NCBI GenBank assembly: GCA_000752035.1
Contig: CCFE01000018.1
Location: 186,001-250,000, forward strand
Length of the DNA stretch: 64,000 nt
Direction of reading: 5' to 3'
Source of the DNA: Bacillus rubiinfantis
GTDB taxonomy: Bacteria > Bacillota > Bacilli > Bacillales > Cytobacillaceae
Shown piece by piece: positions 19,035 to 26,449 of the stretch. Under the pieces are notes generated by a model. The model was not told the origin of the DNA. It ran no database searches and worked only from the letters and a program-made list of their open reading frames with translations. Positions within the stretch are counted from its first letter, which is position 1. Every line of letters begins with the position of its first letter. The position numbers and the translations under genes are program-made.

Positions 19035-19280
19035 AAGTGAAGGTAGAGGTGCGAACTTCAATAGTACAGGTTCGGAGAAGGATGAGCTTCAAGGAAGAGC
19101 CTGGAAAGGGACGTTCGCCGAAGTGAGGAAAGCCTCATTGCTTTCTTTGCTGGTCCTGTGTTGAAAAAATACCGGATTGTCAAGACAAGACGTCTTGGAG
19201 AGCTATCTTTTCATTGTCTGCACAGGATTTATTTTTTTCGTGTGTTTATTGAGCAATGGGATAATCTCTCATTGCTTTTT
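19035..19280 (+). ncRNA. lysine riboswitch (L box)
   Basis: The leader of lysC carries the conserved L-box blocks: AGAGGTGCGAACTTCAA (from 19045), GGAGAAGGATG, GAAAGGGACGTTCGCCGAAG and CTGGTCCTGTGTTGAA, ending with CTTGGAGAGCTATCTTT as the closing strand. Lysine binding would favour the terminator hairpin at 19252-19280 and stop transcription before lysC. The order and spacing closely follow the B. subtilis lysC leader. Confidence 0.93.
19252..19280 (+). terminator. riboswitch-controlled terminator before lysC
   Basis: AGCAATG (from 19252) pairs with CATTGCT and is followed by TTTTTATTTT. It is the expression platform of the L box. Confidence 0.85.
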
Positions 19281-19304
19281 ATTTTGCTGAAAGAAGGGGA
19301 GAAA

Positions 19305-20531
19305 ATGGGGATTATTGTCCAAAAGTTTGGGGGAACCTCCGTTGGGAGCACAGAGCGCATAGTGAATGTGGCCGAGCGCGTAAAAGAGGAAACAGATAAA
19401 GGAAACCATGTGGTTGTTGTCGTATCGGCAATGGGAAAAACAACAGACCAGTTAGTAAATATGGCGAAAGAAATCACCACAATTCCAAGTAAACGGGAAA
19501 TGGATATGCTGCTTTCTACCGGGGAGCAAGTGACGATTTCTTTGCTTTCAATGGCATTGCAAGAGAAAGGAATACAGACAGTTTCCTATACAGGATGGCA
19601 AGCAGGAATTATAACAGAGCCTGTGCATGGAAATGCGAGAATCATCAAGATTAATACGGAAGCGCTAGAGGAGCAGCTTAAGGCAGGCAAGGTTATTATT
19701 GTCGCTGGCTTTCAAGGAATTACTGAAAATGGCGAAATCACAACACTAGGACGTGGTGGTTCTGATACAACAGCAGTCGCATTAGCGGCTGCACTAAAGG
19801 CAGATAAATGCGATATATACACTGATGTTACCGGTGTGTTTACCACTGATCCAAGATATGTGAAAAAGGCCCGTAAATTATTATCAGTTTCATATGATGA
19901 AATGCTTGAGCTTGCCAATTTAGGGGCTGGTGTATTGCATCCAAGGGCAGTAGAGTTTGCAAAAAATTACCAAGTGCGGCTTGAGGTTCGCTCAAGTATG
20001 GAGAGAGTGAACGGTACAATAATTGAGGGGGAAGCAACATTGGAACAAAATTTAGTTGTTAGAGGGGTCGCTTTCGAAGACGAAATTACGAAAGTTACGG
20101 TATTGGGATTACAAAATTCATTAACAAGTTTATCGACTATTTTTACTACGTTAGCGCAAAATCAAATTAACGTCGACATTATTATTCAAAGCACAACTGA
20201 AGCGGGAACAGCGAATCTTTCGTTTTCGATACATACCGATGATTGGCTGGAAACATTGAATGTCCTTGAAGACCATAAGGAAAAGCTAGGATATGAGCAG
20301 CTCGATGCGGAAAATAAATTAGCAAAAGTATCCATTGTTGGTTCAGGAATGATTTCAAATCCGGGTGTTGCTGCCAAAATGTTTGAAGTTCTAGCTGCTA
20401 ACAATATTGCGGTGAAAATGGTGAGCACGTCCGAAATTAAAGTTTCAGCAGTTGTAGAGGAACGCTACATGCAAAAAGCAGTGGAAGTGTTACACGACGC
20501 CTTCGAACTTGATGCTCTCGGTGTTCATTAA
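19305..20531 (+). CDS. lysC: lysine-sensitive aspartokinase (LysC alpha)
   Basis: 408 residues from ATG 19305, the exact B. subtilis length; an upstream reading from 19158 would lie inside the riboswitch. Phosphorylates aspartate in the first step to lysine, threonine, methionine and diaminopimelate for the spore cortex and wall. Kinase motif VQKFGGTSVG at 5-14, TTLGRGGSDTTA near 145-156, and two C-terminal ACT domains (about 260-400). An internal start for the beta subunit is described separately. Regulation is by the L box. Confidence 0.96.
   Translation: MGIIVQKFGGTSVGSTERIVNVAERVKEETDKGNHVVVVVSAMGKTTDQLVNMAKEITTIPSKREMDMLLSTGEQVTISLLSMALQEKGIQTVSYTGWQAGIITEPVHGNARIIKINTEALEEQLKAGKVIIVAGFQGITENGEITTLGRGGSDTTAVALAAALKADKCDIYTDVTGVFTTDPRYVKKARKLLSVSYDEMLELANLGAGVLHPRAVEFAKNYQVRLEVRSSMERVNGTIIEGEATLEQNLVVRGVAFEDEITKVTVLGLQNSLTSLSTIFTTLAQNQINVDIIIQSTTEAGTANLSFSIHTDDWLETLNVLEDHKEKLGYEQLDAENKLAKVSIVGSGMISNPGVAAKMFEVLAANNIAVKMVSTSEIKVSAVVEERYMQKAVEVLHDAFELDALGVH
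20040..20531 (+). CDS. internal start: aspartokinase beta subunit
   Basis: B. subtilis lysC makes a second, in-frame polypeptide of about 163 residues (the ACT-domain beta subunit) from an internal start at codon 246. Here codon 246 is TTG (20040-20042) rather than ATG, with GAGGGGG at 20025-20031 about 8 bp upstream. The 163-residue product length is retained. That a strong ribosome site sits in the middle of a coding frame supports conserved internal initiation. Confidence 0.65.
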   Translation: MEQNLVVRGVAFEDEITKVTVLGLQNSLTSLSTIFTTLAQNQINVDIIIQSTTEAGTANLSFSIHTDDWLETLNVLEDHKEKLGYEQLDAENKLAKVSIVGSGMISNPGVAAKMFEVLAANNIAVKMVSTSEIKVSAVVEERYMQKAVEVLHDAFELDALGVH

Positions 20532-20536
20532 AAAGC

Positions 20537-20570
20537 AAGGATGGCAGGCATCAGTTGCCTGCCATCCTTA
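20537..20570. terminator. bidirectional terminator between lysC and yslB
   Basis: A 14-bp perfect stem (20538-20551 with 20557-20570 region) with a TCAGT-type loop, flanked by A-rich sequence on the left. It overlaps the yslB stop codon and can serve both convergent genes. Confidence 0.85.
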
Positions 20571-21020
20571 TAAGGAATCATTATGGTCCCATTTCACGGT
20601 AAAGGTGACGGTGTTTGCCTTTTTGATGGGGTGTTCAAAGGTTTCGGTCATGACTTGTTTTTGTGCTTGAATTTGTTGTGCTAGAAAACCTGCTTCTAAT
20701 TGAAAAAAATGCTCTGCCTTTTTTTTGACACGTGAAACAATAAGCGGGCTTTTTAACTCAAATTCAAGTTCATTTTTTGTTTCTTTTTTCAAAGTTAGCT
20801 GTCCCCATGAGGCCTTATCGAAAAAATCAACTATTTTATCAAAGTCCTCCAATGGGAATTTGCGGGCAAGCTGCTTACCAGCCCAATATAATATTTCAGG
20901 GGTGTCCTGACCAAGTATTTCCGGCAGCAGAATTTCCCGGATTAATTCATAGCCAAACATGGATATGGATTTCGATTCATTGTCTGAAACTAATTGATTT
21001 ACAGCAGTCGTTTCTTTCAC
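20568..21020 (-). CDS. yslB: YslB family protein
   Basis: 150 residues (148 in B. subtilis). The family (DUF2507) is conserved next to lysC and sdh in Bacillus, without an assigned biochemical role; its fold is related to V4R domains that bind small molecules or lipids. No membrane segment or signal peptide is seen. GAGGGG-like sequence precedes the ATG on the minus strand. It is convergent with lysC and divergent from sdhC. Confidence 0.88.
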   Translation of the reverse strand: MKETTAVNQLVSDNESKSISMFGYELIREILLPEILGQDTPEILYWAGKQLARKFPLEDFDKIVDFFDKASWGQLTLKKETKNELEFELKSPLIVSRVKKKAEHFFQLEAGFLAQQIQAQKQVMTETFEHPIKKANTVTFTVKWDHNDSL

Positions 21021-21287
21021 AAGTTTCCCCTCTTTTCTACCATTCTATTATATACAATTCGGGTAAAGTTTCATTACTGTTTTTTAAAATGTAAGAATGA
21101 AAACGCTGTTAATTTCAAAGTTATTGTTGATAATACTTTAATATCCCCAATTTAGAAACTGGAGCAGCTAAAAAATATTGGTAATTATATTGAAGCACGT
21201 TGCTTGTTGTAAATAAAAAACAAATTTCAACAGACTAAATATTTATAATATTTCTTTTTATAAGTAAAGAATCATGTATCCGTTTCC

Positions 21288-21316
21288 TTGACGCTCTATG
21301 ATGTTGGGAGTAAAAT
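21288..21316 (+). promoter_or_regulatory. sdhCAB promoter
   Basis: TTGACG (21288-21293), 17 bp, TAAAAT (21311-21316), giving a leader of about 95 nt before sdhC. The rest of the 21021-21419 gap is A+T-rich with no gene seen. Confidence 0.75.
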
Positions 21317-21419
21317 GAACATGTCACATAATTGTCACATTGATGCTAAGTTTTTTAAGGGGATAAGATAGGCGGAAAACTTAACATCATGGAAAAAACA
21401 AAGGGGGTTCTTTACATTA

Positions 21420-22031
21420 ATGGCGGGTAATCGCGAGTTTTTTAATCGGAGATTGCATTCATTGCTCGGGGTTATTCCAATTGGAATATTCCTGTTGCAG
21501 CATCTTACTGTCAACCACTTTGCTACAGGTGGAAGTGAATCTTTTAATAAGGCAGCTGATTTCATGGCAAATCTACCATTTCGTTATGTGCTAGAGATTG
21601 TCATCATCTTCCTGCCGATTCTGTATCATGCAATTTACGGTTTGTATATTGCATTTACAGCAAAAAACAATATTAGTAGTTTTAGTTTATTTAGAAACTG
21701 GATGTTTATTTTACAGCGGATTACAGGTGTTATTACGCTTATTTTTATCGCGTGGCATGTCTGGGAAACACGCTTAGCCAATGCACTATATGGAACCGAC
21801 GTAAATTTCCAAATGATGCATGAGATTCTATCATCTCCAGTTATGTTTGGTTTTTATCTGATCGGTATTATTTCTGCTATTTTTCATTTTTCCAATGGTT
21901 TATGGTCATTTATGGTGACTTGGGGTTTAACGATTTCTCCACGTTCACAGGTGATTACTACATACGTGACGATGATTGTTTTTGTTGCTCTCTCCATTGT
22001 TGGAGTACGGACAATGTTTGCTTTCATTTAA
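21420..22031 (+). CDS. sdhC: succinate dehydrogenase cytochrome b558 subunit
   Basis: 203 residues (202 in B. subtilis). Membrane anchor of complex II, carrying two haems b and passing electrons to menaquinone. Five membrane helices are visible; the haem-ligand histidines lie in LLQHLTVNHF (about 22-31), LYHAIYG (about 73-79), AWHVWET (about 114-120) and IFHFSNGLW (about 155-163). AAGGGGGT precedes the ATG by 12 bp. It heads the sdhC-sdhA-sdhB operon. Confidence 0.95.
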   Translation: MAGNREFFNRRLHSLLGVIPIGIFLLQHLTVNHFATGGSESFNKAADFMANLPFRYVLEIVIIFLPILYHAIYGLYIAFTAKNNISSFSLFRNWMFILQRITGVITLIFIAWHVWETRLANALYGTDVNFQMMHEILSSPVMFGFYLIGIISAIFHFSNGLWSFMVTWGLTISPRSQVITTYVTMIVFVALSIVGVRTMFAFI

Positions 22032-22099
22032 TTTAATACTAACTTTTACATCTTTATAATCAGACAAATATCGGAAATAGAATTAGGAGTGAATTACCA

Positions 22100-23851
22100 A
22101 TGAGTAAAGGTAAGGTGATCGTAGTCGGCGGTGGCTTAGCTGGCTTAATGGCAGCGATAAAAGTTGCAGAACATGGAACACCTGTTGAATTGTTTTCACT
22201 TGTCCCGGTTAAACGCTCTCACTCTGTTTGTGCCCAAGGTGGAATTAATGGAGCGGTAAATACAAAAGGTGAAGGTGACTCACCGTGGATTCACTTTGAT
22301 GATACAGTTTATGGCGGGGACTTCCTGGCTAATCAGCCACCAGTTAAAGCAATGTGTGATGCTGCACCGGGAATTATTAATTTATTTGATCGTATGGGGG
22401 TTATGTTTAACCGAACTCCTGAAGGACTGCTTGATTTCCGACGCTTTGGCGGGACACAACATCACCGTACTGCATTTGCGGGAGCAACAACAGGTCAACA
22501 GTTGCTCTATGCATTGGACGAACAGGTTCGACGCCACGAGGTAGCGGGACTTGTGACAAAGTATGAAGGCTGGGAATTTCTTGGCGCTATAATTGATGAA
22601 GAAGGTATATGCCGTGGTGTTGTCGCTCAAGATCTAAAAACAATGGAAATTAAATCATTTGCTGCTGATGCAGTCATCATGGCAACCGGCGGCCCGGGGA
22701 TAATTTTTGGAAAATCAACTAACTCGGTCATCAATACAGGCTCTGCTGCTTCTATTGTCTATCAACAAGGCGCCTATTATGCAAATGGCGAAATGATTCA
22801 GATCCACCCTACAGCTATTCCTGGTGATGATAAATTGCGTTTAATGAGCGAATCAGCACGTGGTGAAGGTGGCCGTGTATGGACGTATAAGGATGGTAAA
22901 CCATGGTATTTCTTAGAGGAAAAATATCCGGCATATGGAAATCTTGTACCGCGTGATATTGCTACAAGGGAAATTTTCCATGTCTGTGTTGACATGAAGC
23001 TAGGAATAAATGGCGAAAACATGGTTTATCTTGATTTATCACATAAAGACCCGCATGAGTTGGACGTTAAATTGGGCGGTATTATTGAAATCTATGAAAA
23101 ATTTGTCGGTGATGATCCGCGTAAAGTTCCGATGAAGATTTTCCCTGCTGTCCATTACTCCATGGGCGGTCTATGGGTAGATTACGATCAAATGACCAAT
23201 ATTCCTGGACTGTTTGCTGCTGGGGAATGTGATTATTCGCAGTATGGAGCCAACCGTCTAGGTGCTAATTCCTTACTTTCTGCCGTATATGGCGGTATGG
23301 TTGCCGGTCCAAACGCAGTCGACTATATCAATGGTCTTGAAAAGAGTTCCGACGCTGTTTCTTCAACAGTGTTTGACCGTCATGTTAAAGAGCAAGAGGA
23401 AAAATGGAATGGGATAATGTCCTTGAACGGAACGGAAAACGCCTATGTTCTTCATAAAGAGCTTGGAGAGTGGATGACAGATAATGTGACTGTTGTCCGC
23501 TATAATGATAGATTGCTAAAGACAGATGCAAAAATTCAAGAGCTATTAGAACGTTATCAAAATATTAATATAAATGATACTGCTAAATGGAGTAACCAAG
23601 GTGCAACTTTCACCCGCCAATTAGAAAATATGTTACAATTAGCACGCGTTATTACACTAGGAGCTTACAATCGGAATGAGAGCCGCGGTGCTCATTATAA
23701 GCCTGATTTCCCTAAACGTGATGACGAGAACTTCTTAAAAACAACGATGGCAAAATTTGTTGATTCCAGCTCTGCTCCCGCTTTCCATTATGAGGATATT
23801 GATGTTTCCTTAATTAAGCCGCGAGAGCGCGATTATACGAAGAAGCACTAG
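22100..23851 (+). CDS. sdhA: succinate dehydrogenase flavoprotein subunit
   Basis: 583 residues (586 in B. subtilis). Oxidises succinate to fumarate with covalently bound FAD. The dinucleotide site VVGGGLAGLMAAIK is at about 6-19; the covalent FAD His region is HSVCAQGGINGAVN (about 41-54); active-site Arg/His segments HPTAIPGDDKL, ESARGEGGRVW and AAGECDYSQYGANRLGANSL are intact. AGGAGTG precedes the ATG. Confidence 0.97.
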   Translation: MSKGKVIVVGGGLAGLMAAIKVAEHGTPVELFSLVPVKRSHSVCAQGGINGAVNTKGEGDSPWIHFDDTVYGGDFLANQPPVKAMCDAAPGIINLFDRMGVMFNRTPEGLLDFRRFGGTQHHRTAFAGATTGQQLLYALDEQVRRHEVAGLVTKYEGWEFLGAIIDEEGICRGVVAQDLKTMEIKSFAADAVIMATGGPGIIFGKSTNSVINTGSAASIVYQQGAYYANGEMIQIHPTAIPGDDKLRLMSESARGEGGRVWTYKDGKPWYFLEEKYPAYGNLVPRDIATREIFHVCVDMKLGINGENMVYLDLSHKDPHELDVKLGGIIEIYEKFVGDDPRKVPMKIFPAVHYSMGGLWVDYDQMTNIPGLFAAGECDYSQYGANRLGANSLLSAVYGGMVAGPNAVDYINGLEKSSDAVSSTVFDRHVKEQEEKWNGIMSLNGTENAYVLHKELGEWMTDNVTVVRYNDRLLKTDAKIQELLERYQNININDTAKWSNQGATFTRQLENMLQLARVITLGAYNRNESRGAHYKPDFPKRDDENFLKTTMAKFVDSSSAPAFHYEDIDVSLIKPRERDYTKKH

Positions 23852-23872
23852 AAGAAAGGGGAGTAGGAAAAA

Positions 23873-24634
23873 TTGGCAGAAACTAAACTAGTAAAATTTA
23901 TTATCACCCGTCAGGATCATCCGGAAACTGCTCCTTATGAGGAGGAATTTGAGGTTCCCTATCGTCCAAATATGAATGTCATTTCGGCGTTGATGGAAAT
24001 TCGCAGAAATCCTGTGAATACTAAAGGGCAAGCTACTGCTCCGGTTACTTGGGAAATGAACTGTCTTGAGGAAGTATGTGGTGCCTGCTCGATGATTATC
24101 AACGGAAAGCCGCGTCAAGCATGTTCGGCACTGATTGATAAACTGGAGCAGCCAATTCGTCTGGCGCCAATGAAGACGTTTCCGGTTGTTCGTGACTTGC
24201 AGATTGACCGCAGCAGGATGTTTGATTCATTAAAGAAAGTAAAAGCATGGATTCCAATTGATGGAACGTATGATTTAGGACCGGGGCCGCGTATGCCTGA
24301 ATCGAAGCGGCAATGGGCCTACGAATTATCTAAATGTATGACTTGCGGTGTCTGCTTGGAGGCATGTCCTAATGTTAACAGCAAATCTAACTTTATGGGT
24401 CCTGCTGTATTTAACCAAGTGCGTTTATTTAATACTCATCCAACTGGAGCAATGAATAAAGCCGAACGCCTCAATGCTTTTATGGAAGACGGCGGAATGC
24501 AAGGCTGTGGTAATTCGCAAAACTGTGTTCAAGCGTGTCCGAAAGGAATTCCGATTACCACTTCGATTGCTGCTGTGAACCGTGCTGCTACACTACAATC
24601 TTTTAAGAACTTCTTTGGAAGTGACAGAGCATAA
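23873..24634 (+). CDS. sdhB: succinate dehydrogenase iron-sulfur subunit
   Basis: 253 residues (252 in B. subtilis). Carries the [2Fe-2S], [4Fe-4S] and [3Fe-4S] clusters between SdhA and SdhC: CLEEVCGACSMI with RQACSAL (about 64-86), CMTCGVCLEACPN (about 154-166) and CVQACPKGI (about 217-225). The start is TTG 23873 after AAAGGGGAG, 21 bp past sdhA. A terminator follows. Confidence 0.96.
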   Translation: MAETKLVKFIITRQDHPETAPYEEEFEVPYRPNMNVISALMEIRRNPVNTKGQATAPVTWEMNCLEEVCGACSMIINGKPRQACSALIDKLEQPIRLAPMKTFPVVRDLQIDRSRMFDSLKKVKAWIPIDGTYDLGPGPRMPESKRQWAYELSKCMTCGVCLEACPNVNSKSNFMGPAVFNQVRLFNTHPTGAMNKAERLNAFMEDGGMQGCGNSQNCVQACPKGIPITTSIAAVNRAATLQSFKNFFGSDRA

Positions 24635-24639
24635 CAGAG

Positions 24640-24681
24640 AAACCTTCTTTTCCTTCTTCAATGGAAAGGGAGGTTTTTCTT
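24640..24681 (+). terminator. terminator after sdhB
   Basis: A 14-bp imperfect stem (24640-24653 with 24663-24676) followed by TTTTTCTTTTTT. Confidence 0.82.
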
Positions 24682-24743
24682 TTTTGCCAATTAGTTCCTT
24701 GTTATAATGGTAATAAGGACCTTAAAGGAATGGTAACTATATA

Positions 24744-25319
24744 ATGTTAAAAAAGTTTTCAAGTTTATTGATACTAGCTGGAGTAGTAATTTGTGGCCTT
24801 GGGTTATGGCAATGGGCTGACGTGAAAATAAAAACGAATGCTTCGTTACAAGATGCGAAGAAGATTGTAGTAAACCAGCAAATTAGTAAAGACGGACAGC
24901 AACATAAACAAAAGAATAAGCCGCTTATGGGAGATACAGTTGGGCTTTTAGTAATTCCCAGAATATCTGCAGAGCTGGCAATTATCGAAGGGACCGACCC
25001 TGATGATTTAGCAAAAGGTGTCGGTCATTATAAAGGTTCGTACTTTCCAGGTGATAAAGGACAAATCGTCTTGTCTGGACATAGGGATACTGTATTTCGC
25101 CACCTAGGCGAACTAAAAATTGGTGATGTCTTAACAATTCAAATGTCCTATGGAGATTTTGTTTATGAAATCACTCATACAAAGATTGTTCAAGCAGACG
25201 ATACGAGTACCATTACGTTGCAGCATAAGGAAGAAGAGCTGTTATTAACCACCTGTTATCCATTTAGTTATGTTGGAAATGCACCAAAACGCTATATTAT
25301 CTATGCAAAAAGTAAATAA
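24744..25319 (+). CDS. class D sortase
   Basis: 191 residues. A membrane-anchored transpeptidase: one N-terminal hydrophobic helix (about 7-25), then the sortase barrel with the catalytic His in VLSGHRDTVFRHLGEL (about 110), Cys in LLTTCYPFSYVG (about 172) and Arg in NAPKRYII (about 184). The sequence resembles class D enzymes such as YhcS. No LPXTG-type surface protein is encoded in the window, so the substrate lies elsewhere. The gene occupies the place of ysmA between sdhB and gerE in B. subtilis. The start ATG has a weak AAAGGA about 13 bp upstream. Confidence 0.88.
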   Translation: MLKKFSSLLILAGVVICGLGLWQWADVKIKTNASLQDAKKIVVNQQISKDGQQHKQKNKPLMGDTVGLLVIPRISAELAIIEGTDPDDLAKGVGHYKGSYFPGDKGQIVLSGHRDTVFRHLGELKIGDVLTIQMSYGDFVYEITHTKIVQADDTSTITLQHKEEELLLTTCYPFSYVGNAPKRYIIYAKSK

Positions 25320-25344
25320 GCTTAATTATCCATTTCTTCCCGCC

Positions 25345-25472
25345 TTAACGGGCAGTAAGCCCCCCGCCTCACGATTATGAGTCTATAAGGAATCTAGGTG
25401 GGGGATCAACTGCCCGTAAAGGTCCGATTGGTTCAACTAACCATCAGTGATGAAGAACCCCCCCACTGATGG
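25345..25472. repeat. two-hairpin intergenic repeat
   Basis: The first hairpin spans 25345-25419: outer arms TTAACGGGCAGT/ACTGCCCGTAA and an inner stem CCCCCGCCT/AGGTGGGGG. The second, CCATCAGTG (25441-25449) with CACTGATGG (25464-25472), is followed by AAGTTTCACTTTAT. The second hairpin and its tail recur at 35089-35137. It may also act as the end of the sortase transcript. No gene is seen in 25320-25542. Confidence 0.8.
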
Positions 25473-25542
25473 AAGTTTCACTTTATCGTAGACCCTTTTG
25501 TCTATTTTTTTAATTTTCCTTGCTCTCACAGTAAATACTGTC

Positions 25543-25570
25543 ACTACAGTTGAACAGTAATCATATGATA
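25543..25570 (+). promoter_or_regulatory. sigma-K promoter of gerE
   Basis: AC (25543-25544), 17 bp, CATATGATA (25562-25570) matches the sigma-K pattern AC-N16/17-CATANNNTA exactly. B. subtilis gerE is transcribed by sigma-K in the mother cell. The promoter lies upstream of the element and is unaffected by it. Confidence 0.8.
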
Positions 25571-25633
25571 TGGTGACTAAATATATACCCACCCCCGGTG
25601 CATAACTGGCGAAGGCAAGGAGGGTTACAATAC

Positions 25634-25810
25634 TTGAAGGAGAATGAATATACTCACAAGCCATTACTCACCAAACGAGAAAGAGAAGTATTCGAACTGT
25701 TAGTACAAGACAAAACAACAAAAGAAATCGCTGGTGAATTATTTATAAGCGAAAAGACGGTTCGAAATCATATTTCGAATGCCATGCGTAGTAATTGCAA
25801 ACTGAACTAA
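25634..25810 (+). CDS. gerE: gerE 5' part, interrupted after codon 51
   Basis: GerE is the late mother-cell regulator of spore-coat genes, a 74-residue LuxR-type DNA-binding protein. The start is TTG 25634, 9 bp after AAGGAGGG. Residues 1-51 (MKENEYTHKPLLTKREREVF and on through the helix-turn-helix to NHISNAM) match GerE closely, then the frame runs into element sequence, adds RSNCKLN and stops, for 58 codons. The lost part is the last helix, which GerE uses to dimerise, so this product should not work. Joining base 25787 to 30092 through the shared core restores all 74 codons in frame. Confidence 0.93.
   Translation: MKENEYTHKPLLTKREREVFELLVQDKTTKEIAGELFISEKTVRNHISNAMRSNCKLN
25763..25802. 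other. attL junction
   Basis: The shared core AATGCCATGC (25778-25787) is followed at once by the element arm GTAGTAATTGCAAAC (25788-25802), the reverse complement (13/15) of the arm at the other end of the element. Confidence 0.8.
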
Positions 25811-25901
25811 ACCTTGATATATCAGGGTTTCGTAATTAAGTGAAATTTTGTTGGGTCGTCCCTCAATGGCACAGGCATATAGTGTCTTGAGGTGATGCAG
25901 C

Positions 25902-26066
25902 ATGAGCCAGTCGTCTTCTCCGTTGAAGTTGGGTAAGGAAACATATGGTACGGTAAAGTTAGAAGCAGCCTTTCTCAAAGCATTCGAATTTTATTTTGGT
26001 AAAATTAAAAATCTAAACAAAAGTCTTCCTCTATCTAGTGATGACATGGAAAACGACAACCAATAG
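25902..26066 (+). CDS. 54-residue element protein, possible excision factor
   Basis: ATG 25902 follows GAGGTGAT by about 7 bp and opens 54 codons, starting MSQSSSPLKLGKETYGTVKL and ending in an acidic tail, SSDDMENDNQ. The centre (EAAFLKAFEFYFGKIKNLNK) is basic and probably helical. A terminator follows at 26094. No family is recognised. Its size and its place beside the attachment site, opposite the recombinase, resemble the small recombination directionality factors of large serine recombinases such as SprB (58 residues) of SPbeta. That role is inference. Confidence 0.6.
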   Translation: MSQSSSPLKLGKETYGTVKLEAAFLKAFEFYFGKIKNLNKSLPLSSDDMENDNQ

Positions 26067-26090
26067 GAGATGTTACGGTTATAGCTAAAA

Positions 26091-26125
26091 GCCTGAGGAG
26101 ATTCCTTCCTCAAGTTTTTATTTTT
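26091..26125 (+). terminator. terminator after the 54-codon gene
   Basis: TGAGGA (26094-26099) pairs with TCCTCA (26107-26112), followed by AGTTTTTATTTTT. Confidence 0.7.
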
Positions 26126-26322
26126 ATCTGCCCAGCACGTAACATTTGGTATAGGTGCAAAAGCTTCTAAAAATGAAACCGTTGACAGGAATGTTAATGA
26201 AATTATTGATTCTAGGTCTTATTGCTACTACAAAATATGTTTAATAAAGAAGATTCCAGCTCAGGGTGAAAATAAACTAGGCTCTTCTGTTATTAGTTTT
26301 TCGCAATTGGGATTATAACTAA

Positions 26323-26449
26323 TGTCCTTATTCTGACCTTATTTTTGTCCTCATTTTGTCCTGATTAAGTTTAAAAAGGTAAATTGTCGGATATTAAACG
26401 CAAATTATTGTCCTTATTCTGTCCGTATTTTTGTCCTTATTCTCTGTCT
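26323..26449. repeat. two 40-bp direct repeats built of TGTCCTTATT-like words
   Basis: Two similar 40-bp stretches start at 26323 and 26409, 86 bp apart. Each holds several words of the form TGTCCTTATT or TGTCCTCATT. The right copy covers the stop codon of the AlbA_2 gene on the minus strand. Apart from the 54-codon gene and this, the 25811-26436 interval shows no supported gene; a 23-codon hydrophobic frame at 26173-26244 lacks good support. Confidence 0.7.

Noticed and set aside
21389..21430. A 13-codon frame starting 31 bp before sdhC and overlapping its start
   Set aside because: No convincing ribosome site before it; the GGGGG inside it serves sdhC.
26173..26244. A 23-codon hydrophobic frame inside the gerE element
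   Set aside because: No ribosome site and no family; likely chance in A+T-rich sequence.
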